Shown here: positions 50,441 through 58,973 of the stretch, one piece after another
How the letters are laid out: the number at the start of each line of letters is the position of its first letter
Numbering within the stretch: the stretch's first letter is position 1
NCBI GenBank assembly: GCA_965279085.1
Contig: OZ257149.1
Span: 3,968,001 to 4,032,000 of the forward strand
Source of the DNA: UBA7672 sp965279085
GTDB lineage: Bacteria > Pseudomonadota > Alphaproteobacteria > Caulobacterales > Hyphomonadaceae
Direction: 5' to 3'
DNA length: 64,000 bases
Made by a program: the position numbers and the translations under genes
Notes under the pieces: generated by a model
What the model was told of the DNA's origin: nothing
The model's database searches: none
Seen by the model: the letters and a program-made list of their open reading frames with translations, nothing else

Positions 50441-50665
50441 CTAGAGCCCGTATCGCTGGTTGATATTGCCTGTGTGGAAACCCATCAGATTCACGGCGTG
50501 GACCAGCGTGAAGAAGAACGCCGCACCCGCGAATACCGTCACCAGCGGCCACGAAACCCACTGCGTGCGATGCGTGTCTTTCCGCTGCCGGCCGGATTTC
50601 CAGCCGGCGTACGCCGTCAGCGCCAGCGTGCCGACAAGCGCGGCAATGGTGAGTGTCCATTCCAT
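50441..50665 (-). CDS. Small two-span membrane protein
   Basis: A 74-residue protein starting at the ATG at 50665 (MEWTLTIAALVGTLALTAYA). It has two hydrophobic helices (TLTIAALVGTLALTAYAGW and VTVFAGAAFFFTLVHAVNLM) joined by a basic loop (KSGRQRKDTHRTQW). The C-terminus reads GFHTGNINQRYGL. The ribosome site is weak. I recognise no family; a role as a small membrane subunit is only a guess. It is downstream of the GT2 gene in the same direction, 40 bases away. Confidence 0.6.
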   Translation of the reverse strand: MEWTLTIAALVGTLALTAYAGWKSGRQRKDTHRTQWVSWPLVTVFAGAAFFFTLVHAVNLMGFHTGNINQRYGL

Positions 50666-50705
50666 GGCGGGAGAAATGACGTGCCCGGCTTTGCCCTGCA
50701 AGCCG

Positions 50706-52046
50706 CTAAGGGCGCGACGTTCGGTCCGACCGTCCGGGCTCGTTGAACGGCAGTTCAAGCTGGATGACGTTGTCGCGGTCGGGAAGCGGATGGACGCCCT
50801 GCTGTTTGCGGCTTCTTGATTGCCCGTGAGGCGTCTTGGCCCAGTAATGTGGATCGTACTTGATATCGATCAACGCGCGCAGCATCGCGAATGACAGCAA
50901 GGCCCAATAGGCGGGCACCGTTACCAGCGTCCAGAGATTGGCGTGCCGCGCTTTCGCGAAAAAGGCAGCCGCCACGACGCTGGCGTATCCTGTTCCGAAC
51001 AGGACCGTGTGCCAGGTCTCGAAGCTTAGCGTGGCGGCGCTGTAGGCGATGAAAATGTAAAGCGGCACGTGCATGATCGAGGCGAGCAGCGCTCCGCCAA
51101 AGGTCAGCTGCGTTGTCGCGAACTGCACGAAGCCCATGCCGCGCGCCGCCTTGATCGGCTGGCGCATCAAGGTCAGCCACGTCTGCAGATGGCCCTTCAT
51201 CCAGCGCGTCCGCTGCCGGAACCACGGCTGAAGCTTCGCGGGCGCTTCCTCGCGCGTGGGCGGATCGATCATAGCCGAACGGCCGCCCAGCCGCGCCAGA
51301 CGCAGGCCGATGTCGGCGTCCTCGGTCACGTTCCAGGCGTCCCAGCCGCCAGCCCCCTCAAGCCATCTCCGGCTGAAATAGTTGCTCGTTCCGCCAAGAG
51401 GCAGCGGAGCGCGCATGCGCGTCATGAATGGAAGCCACAGGCCGAAATGGATCGCGTATTCGACCTCGAACTGCCGGGCGAGCCAGCCGTCGCTTCCATT
51501 GTCGATCACAAGCGGGGCTTGCACGACAGCGAGATCACGCCCGCCACGCCGGAAGGCGGCCGCCGCTGCGCGGGGCTGGTCTGGTGAGGGCAGGTCCTCG
51601 CCATCCAACACCGCAATGATGTCCGCCTCGGTGAAGGTCCGACCATAGTTGAGCGCCTTCGGCTTGGTGCGTGGATGGCCCGGCGGTACGGGAATGATCT
51701 CGACCCAGGACGGACGGTCAGCGGCTCGTGCGGCCGCCATCGTCCGGTGATCATCCGCTTCAATAAGCAGTTTTACTTCTAGCTTGTGACGCGGATAGTC
51801 GAGCTGCGAGATCGCATGGATCAGCTGACCCATGACTGCGGCCTCGTCCTTCAGAGCAATGAGGTAGGCGATTGTCGGCAGATTGTGAGCAGGCAGATCG
51901 GCTGGCGAGGACCGGGGCAGCTGGCTCCAGAGCGCGGCCATGATGCGCAACAAGATGATCGAGCCGAAAATTGCACTGAGAACGATGCCAGCCCAGAACA
52001 GCGTCGGCTCGGTGTATAAAAGTACGCTCGTCGCGAGCCCGGCCAC
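50706..52046 (-). CDS. Family 2 glycosyltransferase, cellulose-synthase-like (XagB-type)
   Basis: A processive-type GT2 enzyme, 446 residues from the first ordinary start (GTG 52046). Motifs are IAYLIALKDEAAVMGQLIHA (nucleotide site), IIAVLDGEDLPSPDQ (DxD-like), TSNYFSRRWLEGAGGWDAWN, VTEDADIGLRLARLGG (ED) and WFRQRTRWMKGHLQTW (QRxRW). Two N-terminal and about three C-terminal membrane helices flank the catalytic domain. It probably makes or extends a surface polysaccharide. The coding pattern continues in frame for about 65 codons upstream, so the real start is probably a non-canonical codon near 52244 (see the separate entry). Confidence 0.87.
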   Translation of the reverse strand: MAGLATSVLLYTEPTLFWAGIVLSAIFGSIILLRIMAALWSQLPRSSPADLPAHNLPTIAYLIALKDEAAVMGQLIHAISQLDYPRHKLEVKLLIEADDHRTMAAARAADRPSWVEIIPVPPGHPRTKPKALNYGRTFTEADIIAVLDGEDLPSPDQPRAAAAAFRRGGRDLAVVQAPLVIDNGSDGWLARQFEVEYAIHFGLWLPFMTRMRAPLPLGGTSNYFSRRWLEGAGGWDAWNVTEDADIGLRLARLGGRSAMIDPPTREEAPAKLQPWFRQRTRWMKGHLQTWLTLMRQPIKAARGMGFVQFATTQLTFGGALLASIMHVPLYIFIAYSAATLSFETWHTVLFGTGYASVVAAAFFAKARHANLWTLVTVPAYWALLSFAMLRALIDIKYDPHYWAKTPHGQSRSRKQQGVHPLPDRDNVIQLELPFNEPGRSDRTSRP

Positions 52047-52250
52047 GAAACCCCAGCCAATGAGGCGCTGCAGGATGGTCGCGCCGGATCGCGCGCTGAA
52101 CTCCGGCTGCGTTGACGGCAGGCCCTCGCTGGCGTCGCCAAACGCACGCGCTTCCTTGAGCCGCCGGTCCAGCGTCTCGTCCGCGTCTGAATGCTGATGA
52201 TCTGCCAGGCGCCTAATGGCGCTGGTCGCGTCCCCCTCGAACAGTAGCAG
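52047..52250 (-). other. Probable N-terminal extension of the GT2 gene with CTG start
   Basis: The frame of the GT2 gene is open from 52268 and reads LFEGDATSAIRRLADHQHS, DADETLDRRLKEARAFGDAS and PEFSARSGATILQRLIGWGF, with GC-rich third positions. The PEFSAR...Q pattern is common just before the first helix of this GT2 family. No ATG, GTG or TTG exists in this stretch. A CTG at 52244 has GGGGG six bases upstream and would give MFEGDATS as N-terminus. A sequencing or true frameshift near 52260 is the alternative explanation. Confidence 0.5.
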
Positions 52251-52389
52251 CCCCCAAGTCTTGCTTGTTCACCCTGTGGGGAAGGTTATCCACATTGTGG
52301 AGCGGGCGTGCAACTGCAAAGCGAGTTGCGCGGAAAGATTCCCGCCTTTGACCTCACGTCATCGATGACGCTGTGCGTAGCCCTGTGGA

Positions 52390-54699
52390 TCAGGCGCGGG
52401 CGCGGCGGCGTAGCTGCAGCACGCTCGCTGACGGCCGCGTTGCCGGATCTTTCTTCTCAAGTTCGGTCGCGGGCTGCGGGCGGCTGTAGAGATAACCCTG
52501 CACCTCGGTGCAGCCCATGCCGGCGAGCACGGTCGCCTGCTGCTCGTTTTCCACGCCTTCGGCCGTGATGCGCATCTTGAGGTCGCGGGCGAGCGAGATG
52601 ATGGCGCGGACGATGGCCTGGTTCTCGATCGAGGTGTCGATGTCGCGCACGAAGCGCTGGTCGATCTTGATCTTGTCGAACGGAAAAGAGCGCAGGTAGC
52701 TGAGCGAAGAATAACCAGTGCCGAAGTCATCAAGCGCGATCTTCACGCCCAGTTCGCGCAGCGCGTGGAGCGTGCGGATGTTGTGATCCGTCTCGTCCAT
52801 CAGGACGCTTTCGGTGATCTCGATCTCGAGGCGGCTGGGATCCAGCTGCGAGGCGGCCAGCGCGCCGACAACGGTCGCTATCAGCGATGGGTTCTGCATC
52901 TGCGCCGGCGACAGGTTGATGGCGACGGTGACGTCGTCCTTCCACTGCGAGGCTTCCTCGATCGCCTTGCGGATCACCCATTCGCCAAGCGGCACGATGA
53001 TGCCGGTTTCCTCGGCGCAGGCGATGAACATCGCCGGCGACACCAGGCCATGGCCCGGGCGGTTCCAGCGGAGCAGGGTTTCGTAGCCGGAAGTTTTGCG
53101 CGTGCGTGTGTTCACGAGCGGCTGGAAGTAGACCTCCATCGTCTCGTTCGCCAGCGCGTTGCGAAGATCGGTTTCGAGGTCAGCGCGAACGCGAGCGTCC
53201 TCTTCCATACCGGCTTCGAAGAAGCGGGCGCAGCCGCGGCCCTGGGCCTTGGCGCGATAGAGCGCGAGTTCGGCGTTCTTCATGAGAACAGCAGGATCGG
53301 TGCCGTTGTCCGGGGCAAGCGCGACGCCGACGCTGCCGCCGGCGAGGATGTCCTTGCCGTTGATCGTGACCGGAGCCAGCAGGGCATCGACGATGATGTC
53401 GGCGAGTTCGCCGGCCTCTTCAGCCAGCATGTCGCGCTGCATGACCGCGAACTCGTCGCCGCCGAGGCGGGCAAGGAACGCCGTCGGCCCGACGCATTCG
53501 CGCAGGCGCTGCGCAACCACTTTCAGGAAGGCGTCGCCGGCCGGGTGGCCCTGCGTATCGTTGAGCGCCTTGAAGTTGTCGAGATCGATGACGAACAGGG
53601 CGAAGGCCTCGCCGCGCATTTCGGCGGCTTCCTGAGCGAGCTCAAGCTGGCGCACCAGCATGGCGCGGTTCGCGAGATCCGTGAGGCTGTCGTACTCGGT
53701 GACGTAGGCGATGCGTGCTTCGGCGTCGCGCGAGCGCGTGATGTCGGAGCAGACGCCGCGCCAGCCGCCGCCGGCCGCAGGCTGGCCGGATATGGACCAC
53801 CAGCCTTCGCGGCCGCCGATCTGGATGCGCAGGACCTCATCCCGGAACGCCCGGCGGGCCTTGAGGAGGGTGTCGAGCTGCTGAGCGGACTCCGGCGCGA
53901 ACAGCGCCAGCACGCTGCCGCCTTCGAGCACGTCTGCCGGCAGGCCGGTCGCGTCCATGAAGCGCTGCGAGGCGGGGCCAAGGCGGCCGTGGGCGTCGGT
54001 GCGCCAGAGCCAGTCGGCCGAATGCGCCTCGAAGTCGTTGAGCAGCATGCTCATCGTCTCGCGGGCTTCTTTCTCGGCGGCCGCGCTGATGTGGCGGCGG
54101 ACGAAGTTGGCGTCGTTGTTGGCGGCGAAGCGTTGCAGCGCCATCACGCAGCCCGCGACCAGCACTATTGCGCTGGCGGACCAGGCATCGCCGCTGAAGG
54201 CGAGACCGACGCAGGCGCCTGCGCCCACAAGCATGGAATAGCCAAGCGAAGCGACCGGGAACGACGAGTTGAGTAGTGCGCCGACGCACAGGATGGCTGC
54301 GGTAAGTACGCCGAGCAGCAGGTTGTGCTGCAGGCCGGACGAGATCATCAGCGCCGCGATGATCGCGCCCCACAGCGCGCCGCTGAACAGGGTGTACCGG
54401 ACGATGCGGCGCTCTTCGGCGCGGCCGTCGATCACGCTCTTGTCGCGCTTGGCTTCGCGCATGCGGATGAAGACGAGAACGGCGCTGGTGTAGGTCCAGA
54501 CGAACACCAGCGGCATCGTGGCTTCATTCCAGAAGGCCACGGTGAGAATGACAGCGTTGAGCAGGGAGTGGATCGCAGCCATCGGCGCGAGGGCGTGGAA
54601 TGCCTTGCGCCGCGCGACGCCGATGGCGTCGCGATGTTCGGCCGGCACATCAACCTCGCCGAGGAAGATGGCCCGAAGGCTGTTCAATCCCATACCCAT
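52390..54699 (-). CDS. PAS-GGDEF-EAL cyclic-di-GMP signalling protein
   Basis: A 769-residue protein. Residues about 30-200 hold six hydrophobic segments (a MASE-like membrane sensor). A PAS domain follows (DFEAHSADWLWRTDAHGRLG), then GGDEF (FLARLGGDEFAVMQ, intact active site, with no RxxD inhibitory site before it), then EAL. In the EAL domain the signature is GYETLLRW rather than EALLRW, while DDFGTGYSSLSYLRSFPFDK and KIDQRFVRD are intact. It could make and break c-di-GMP, probably linking a signal to polysaccharide output. The metal-binding Glu of EAL is present, so activity is possible. Confidence 0.93.
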   Translation of the reverse strand: MGMGLNSLRAIFLGEVDVPAEHRDAIGVARRKAFHALAPMAAIHSLLNAVILTVAFWNEATMPLVFVWTYTSAVLVFIRMREAKRDKSVIDGRAEERRIVRYTLFSGALWGAIIAALMISSGLQHNLLLGVLTAAILCVGALLNSSFPVASLGYSMLVGAGACVGLAFSGDAWSASAIVLVAGCVMALQRFAANNDANFVRRHISAAAEKEARETMSMLLNDFEAHSADWLWRTDAHGRLGPASQRFMDATGLPADVLEGGSVLALFAPESAQQLDTLLKARRAFRDEVLRIQIGGREGWWSISGQPAAGGGWRGVCSDITRSRDAEARIAYVTEYDSLTDLANRAMLVRQLELAQEAAEMRGEAFALFVIDLDNFKALNDTQGHPAGDAFLKVVAQRLRECVGPTAFLARLGGDEFAVMQRDMLAEEAGELADIIVDALLAPVTINGKDILAGGSVGVALAPDNGTDPAVLMKNAELALYRAKAQGRGCARFFEAGMEEDARVRADLETDLRNALANETMEVYFQPLVNTRTRKTSGYETLLRWNRPGHGLVSPAMFIACAEETGIIVPLGEWVIRKAIEEASQWKDDVTVAINLSPAQMQNPSLIATVVGALAASQLDPSRLEIEITESVLMDETDHNIRTLHALRELGVKIALDDFGTGYSSLSYLRSFPFDKIKIDQRFVRDIDTSIENQAIVRAIISLARDLKMRITAEGVENEQQATVLAGMGCTEVQGYLYSRPQPATELEKKDPATRPSASVLQLRRRARA

Positions 54700-54821
54700 C
54701 CGGCTGTCCCCGCCGCGTTCTTCCGAGAAGTCCCGGAATGAACCGACAGAGTGCCATTTGAAGGTTAGGATTCCGGCCTCGCCGGTCGATGAAATTTCAT
54801 CCGTCGCGATTCAGGTCTCGT

Positions 54822-55841
54822 TTACTCCCGAAGACAGGCAGCGGCGGCGTCTATCTCCTTTGCTTCCGTCGCCCAGGAGCAGACGAAGCGGTGCGAGCCG
54901 TCGAGCCAGGGATAGAAGGACGCGCCTGCCGACGAGAGGCGGTCGGCAGCGCCGGGGGGCAGCATGGCAAACACTTCGTTGCCGTCGACCGGATGGACGA
55001 GGCTGGCCCCGGCTTTCGTTAGCGCCCCGGCAAGACCTGTGGCGGAGGTGTTGGCGCGGCGAGCGAGGTCGAGCCAGAGGCCGTCCTTCAGGTAGGCAAC
55101 CATCTGCGCGGCGAGGAAGCGCATCTTGGGTGGCATATGTCCGGCGCGCTTGGCGCGGACCTGCAGCTCGTGGCGTTTCTCGCGCGCGCTGCCGAAGAGA
55201 ATGATGGCTTCGCACCCCACGCCGCCATTCTTGGTTGCGCCAAAGCTGAGGACGTCGACCCCGGCGCGCCATGTCATGTCGGCGGGCGATGCGCCGGTGG
55301 AAACGAGCGCGTTGGCGAGGCGTGCGCCGTCGAGATGGACGGCGAGTCCGGCTGCCTTGGCCAGTGCGGCGCGTTCAGCGATCTCGGCGACGGCGTAGGC
55401 TGCTCCGCTTTCCGTGAGGTTCGAGAGCGTTAGAGCGTGCAGCGGCGTCTCGTGCACGAAGTTGGGGTTGTTGGCGTCGAGGCGCTGTTTCAAGGCGGCG
55501 AGATGGATTTTGGCGTGGTCGCCGGGGAGCAGGGAGAGCTTGCCGCCGCCGCTGAAGAATTCAGGCGCGCCACGTTCGTCGCGTTCGACATGGGCTTCGG
55601 CATGGCAGGCGACAGCGCCGTGGGACGGGCAGAGGATCGAGAGAGAAAGCGCGTTGGCGGCTGTGCCGGAGGAGACGAGCCAGATGTCGAGATCGGTTTC
55701 GAAGACTTCACACAGCGCCTCACGAGCGGCTTTCGTCCACGGGTCGGCGCCATAGCTGGGCGCGGGTCCGCTGCCGGCTTCGACCATGGCCTGCAGGATG
55801 GAGGGATGTGCGGGGGCGGCGGTATCGGATGAGAAATTCAT
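54822..55841 (-). CDS. Low-specificity L-threonine aldolase
   Basis: A 339-residue PLP enzyme from the ATG at 55841 (MNFSSDTAAPAHPSILQAMV), with GGGAGA upstream. Family motifs are SYGADPWTKAAREALCEVFE, VSSGTAANALSLSIL, the His in CHAEAHVERDE, AVHLDGARLANALV (Asp for the PLP ring nitrogen) and FGATKNGGVGCEAIIL with the PLP lysine. It cleaves L-threonine and allo-threonine to glycine and acetaldehyde. Longer frames upstream run through the divergent dehalogenase gene and are not coding. Confidence 0.93.
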   Translation of the reverse strand: MNFSSDTAAPAHPSILQAMVEAGSGPAPSYGADPWTKAAREALCEVFETDLDIWLVSSGTAANALSLSILCPSHGAVACHAEAHVERDERGAPEFFSGGGKLSLLPGDHAKIHLAALKQRLDANNPNFVHETPLHALTLSNLTESGAAYAVAEIAERAALAKAAGLAVHLDGARLANALVSTGASPADMTWRAGVDVLSFGATKNGGVGCEAIILFGSAREKRHELQVRAKRAGHMPPKMRFLAAQMVAYLKDGLWLDLARRANTSATGLAGALTKAGASLVHPVDGNEVFAMLPPGAADRLSSAGASFYPWLDGSHRFVCSWATEAKEIDAAAACLRE

Positions 55842-55898
55842 GGGGCGTCTCCCGCGCCTCCTCTGGAGCGGAAAGCGGCGGCATGCAAGGCTTCCGGG

Positions 55899-56603
55899 AT
55901 GGACATCAAGGCGCTGACTTTCGACGTGTTTGGCACGACGGTGGACTGGTGCACGGGCATTGCGCGCGAGGCGGAGGCGATGCTGGCGTCGCACGGGCAC
56001 GCGCTCGACTGGGTGAAGTTCGCCAATCGGTGGCGCAAGGAATACCAGCCAGCGATGGAGGAGGTGCGGTCGGGCAGGCGCGCGTATGTGCCGATGGATG
56101 TGCTGCATCGGGAGATGCTGGACGTGGCGCTCGCTGAGTTTGGCGTGGCGGACCTGAGCGGGGAAGAGAAGGACTGGCTGGCGCTGGCGTGGCGGAGGCT
56201 GCCGCCGTGGCCGGACACGGTTGCGGGCATGACGCGGTTGAAGCGGAAGTTCACGCTTGCGGCGCTGTCGAATGGGAACATCGCGCTGATCACGGAGATG
56301 GCGAAGCGGAGCGGGCTGCCGTGGGATGTGATCCTCGGGGCGGACATCGTGCAGACGTACAAGCCGATGCCGGCGCTCTATGACAGCGCGCCAAGGCTGC
56401 TGGATCTGAAGCCGGAGCAGTTGATGATGGTCGCGTGCCATACGTGGGACCTCGACCACGCGCGCGGGCGAGGGTTGCGGACGGCGTATGTGCGGCGCGC
56501 GGAGGAGTATGGGCCGGGTGGCGGCCTCGCGGAGCCAGCGGCGGGTACGTATGACGTGCAGGTCAGCAGCTTCGAGGAGCTGGCCTCGGCGTCAGGCGCG
56601 TAG
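55899..56603 (+). CDS. Haloacid dehalogenase type II
   Basis: A 234-residue HAD protein. It starts MDIKALTFDVFGTTVDWCTG, with the nucleophile Asp in the FDVFGT motif. The cap has RKEYQPAMEEVRSG, motif II is LAALSNGNIALI (SNGN), the Lys is in ADIVQTYKPMPALYDSA and the acidic motif is MVACHTWDLDHARGRGLRTA. All fit S-2-haloacid dehalogenases, which convert L-2-haloacids to D-2-hydroxyacids; the native substrate may differ. It is divergent from the threonine aldolase gene by 57 bases and has a strong terminator. Confidence 0.9.
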   Translation: MDIKALTFDVFGTTVDWCTGIAREAEAMLASHGHALDWVKFANRWRKEYQPAMEEVRSGRRAYVPMDVLHREMLDVALAEFGVADLSGEEKDWLALAWRRLPPWPDTVAGMTRLKRKFTLAALSNGNIALITEMAKRSGLPWDVILGADIVQTYKPMPALYDSAPRLLDLKPEQLMMVACHTWDLDHARGRGLRTAYVRRAEEYGPGGGLAEPAAGTYDVQVSSFEELASASGA

Positions 56604-56620
56604 CGTGGGCCGCAAATGAA

Positions 56621-56647
56621 AAGGCCCGCTGTTTCCAGCGGGCCTTT
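56621..56647. terminator. Bidirectional terminator between convergent genes
   Basis: AAGGCCCGCTG and CAGCGGGCCTT form a perfect 11-base stem around TTTC. It is flanked by TTT on the right and by TTCATTT on the complementary strand, so it can end the dehalogenase transcript and the fusion-protein transcript. Confidence 0.8.
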
Positions 56648-56668
56648 CCGGTTTGGTTGTGACAGCGA

Positions 56669-58636
56669 CTAGAGGTCGATGTCGGCGTCGCGGAGGTCGC
56701 GGGTGGCGGAGGCGCGGGAGACGTTGCCGGCTTCCAGCTCCTTCTTGTCGAGACCGCCGTCCTTGTTCAGGTCGAGGGCCGCGAAGCGGGTTTTCACCGA
56801 CGCCATCGTTCCGGTCAGCTCGTTGATCTGGACCTTGTTGTCGGCGTTGTTGTCGAGCGCGCCGATCGTGCGGGAGTCCATCAGCTTCGCCTGCAGGTCG
56901 TTGCGGACGTTGTCGACGGTCTCGTCAGCCCAGCGATAGTTGACGCGGAAGTACATCATCTCTTCCCAGGACTGCTCGCCCCAGGTGACGTCGATCTTCG
57001 AGTCCGGGTTGGCCTTGTTGTGCTCCGAGTTGTCGTAGATCCAGCTCGCGATCAGCTTGGTGCCGGCCTTCACGAGGATCGGTTCGATCGGATCGTAATC
57101 GCGCTGCCAGTTGAAGTCGTACTTCGGCAGCGACAGGAGCATGGCTTCCTTGCCGTCCGGCGTCTTCTGCTTCAGCTCGACCGACCAGCCACGATAGTGG
57201 GCGTGCGGATAGAGCGTGTAGATGTAGGCGTCGGCCGGGAATTCGAGATAGGCGATTTCCTGGTGACGGGCTTCACCCTTCGGAATCTTCAGCGCGAAGT
57301 CCGAGATGACGGTCGAGCGCTTGATGAATTCCGGCGGAGCTTTCAGCGTGTAGTAGCCGATCTGCGTCTGGTCGGTCGCGGACTTGCCGGTCGTTGTGTA
57401 GTGCATCGAGAACGACAGCTTGCCACCGGCCGGGACCGGAGCGCCGGCGCCCGAAGCGATGACCTGCGGTTCAGCGCCCGGCGTGTAGGAGCCGACCGAG
57501 CCGCCCGGGATTTTCGCGCGCGGAGCGCCGCGATCCGGCGAGTGGTTCGACGTGACGTGGTGCAGGACCGTGCGGTCGCCCGGCTTGATGGCGATGGCTT
57601 TCAGCCAGGTGTCGCCCTTGAACGGGTTGTCGACGCGCATGTTCTGGTAGGCGACAGTGCCCGACGGCGGAACGTCGAACGACGGCAGCGTGACGACCAC
57701 GTCCGGCTTGCCGAGCGAGGTGGGCCAATCCGGGGCCTTGCCGGCCTGTTCCTTCAGCGTGTCCGGACCCGAACCGCGCGGAGCGCCGGCTTCGAGCCAG
57801 TGGATCAGCGTCTTGTTCTGTTCTGCCGAGAGGGCGTGGTTGTTCTGGAAGTTGCCGATATGCGGATCGGCGAAGTAGGGAGGCATCCGCTCGGCCATCA
57901 CGGACTCGAGCATCATCGGCGCCATCGACTTCACGACTTCATAGCTGTCCATCGCGAAGGGAGCGATGCCGCCTTCCTGGTGGCAGGCGACGCATTTGGC
58001 CTGGATGATCTGCGCGACTTCGCCCGAGTACGAGATCTTGGAGTGATCGGCTTTCTTCGCACGCTCGGGGAAGGCGATCGTGGAGCCGGCTTTCACTTCG
58101 ACGCGCGGGTTGGCAACGGCCTTGCCGGCGAGGACGGCGTCGATCGCCTGGGCGGTCTGCGCGACCGGGCCATGGTAGGCGACCTTGAAGCCGGTCTTCG
58201 GCTCAACGACGAAGACTTCGCCTTCGCGCTGGATGCCCATCTGCTCACCGACGAGCTGCAGCTCGTCGATCAGGACGCGCACGTCGAACTTCTGCGACTT
58301 CGCCTCGGCGGCCGCGGCGTCGCGCGAGTCCTTCGAGTTGATCATGTAGAAGAGGACGCCCTGATCCTTGTACTTGGCCTGGAGCTTGGAGAGCTGGGCG
58401 GCGGACTCACGGGAGACCTTGCCGCCGTTCACCTGGCTCATCAGCACGATGGCCGGGGCGTACTTGAAGTAGCCGAGCTCGTGCGCGAGGCGCGTCGTGT
58501 CGGTCAGCTGGAAGTTGCCGACACGCTCCGGCACGGCAGCGATGGACGGGGCCGGCGCGGGCGCCGAGATGGCCGTGGCGGCAAGTGCGCCGGCGGCAAC
58601 GATGGCGGCTACGCTCGTCAGCAGGACAGACTTCAT
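56669..58636 (-). CDS. Redoxin-cytochrome c-copper monooxygenase-EF-hand fusion protein
   Basis: A 655-residue secreted protein with signal peptide (1-25). A thioredoxin-like domain (about 35-170) lacks a CxxC pair. One c-type heme site CVACH is at 215-219 with a candidate axial Met. A copper type II ascorbate-dependent monooxygenase-like region (about 310-570) has HH (359-360), H412, HAH (478, 480) and EEMM (558-561) as copper ligands. Two EF-hands lie at 594-605 and 622-633 (DLNKDGGLDKKE). The combination suggests a periplasmic oxidative enzyme that receives electrons from its own heme. The substrate is unknown. A sigma-70-like promoter lies upstream. Confidence 0.82.
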   Translation of the reverse strand: MKSVLLTSVAAIVAAGALAATAISAPAPAPSIAAVPERVGNFQLTDTTRLAHELGYFKYAPAIVLMSQVNGGKVSRESAAQLSKLQAKYKDQGVLFYMINSKDSRDAAAAEAKSQKFDVRVLIDELQLVGEQMGIQREGEVFVVEPKTGFKVAYHGPVAQTAQAIDAVLAGKAVANPRVEVKAGSTIAFPERAKKADHSKISYSGEVAQIIQAKCVACHQEGGIAPFAMDSYEVVKSMAPMMLESVMAERMPPYFADPHIGNFQNNHALSAEQNKTLIHWLEAGAPRGSGPDTLKEQAGKAPDWPTSLGKPDVVVTLPSFDVPPSGTVAYQNMRVDNPFKGDTWLKAIAIKPGDRTVLHHVTSNHSPDRGAPRAKIPGGSVGSYTPGAEPQVIASGAGAPVPAGGKLSFSMHYTTTGKSATDQTQIGYYTLKAPPEFIKRSTVISDFALKIPKGEARHQEIAYLEFPADAYIYTLYPHAHYRGWSVELKQKTPDGKEAMLLSLPKYDFNWQRDYDPIEPILVKAGTKLIASWIYDNSEHNKANPDSKIDVTWGEQSWEEMMYFRVNYRWADETVDNVRNDLQAKLMDSRTIGALDNNADNKVQINELTGTMASVKTRFAALDLNKDGGLDKKELEAGNVSRASATRDLRDADIDL

Positions 58637-58973
58637 TCCAGCTCTCCCATGGATCGTGTCTGTGGAGGCCCGGCTTTTTTCTCGAGATTTGGCGGGCCGT
58701 AATGTTGATTTCAGTATCTAGGCGAGGGCGAAAAACGTCAACGCTGACGGGGTCTTTCGCGGGGTAAATCACCCCCACGGATGGTCACAAATCCGACAGG
58801 GCGGCACGGACACGCCCTTTTTGCTGGAGAACGATATGCCTGCGATGGTTTACGTAGGCGGAAGGCTCGCCGCTTATGGCCTTCGCGGCGTGAGCCGTTT
58901 TCCGGCGATTCTACGCTTTCCTTCCTGAGAGCCGGCTCGACCGAGTGCGGCCTGGCACGAAGGAGGCTGCCCC
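58637..58973. other. Divergent promoter region
   Basis: 337 bases between the fusion-protein gene and the orphan gene at 58974. The leftward promoter candidate is at 58713-58741. For the rightward gene GAAGGAGG lies just before the ATG (58961-58968), but I see no clear promoter. No other gene is visible. Confidence 0.5.
58713..58741 (-). promoter_or_regulatory. Sigma-70-type promoter for the fusion protein gene
   Basis: Minus-strand TTGACG (58741-58736) and GATACT (58718-58713) are separated by 17 bases. TTGACG is the usual -35 of alphaproteobacterial housekeeping promoters. The -10 lies 76 bases before the ATG at 58636. Confidence 0.5.

Noticed and set aside
55842..56459. Upstream extension of the threonine aldolase frame to 545 residues
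   Set aside because: The extra 206 residues run antisense through the dehalogenase gene and are Arg/His/Pro-rich without motifs, while a good start with ribosome site exists at 55841.
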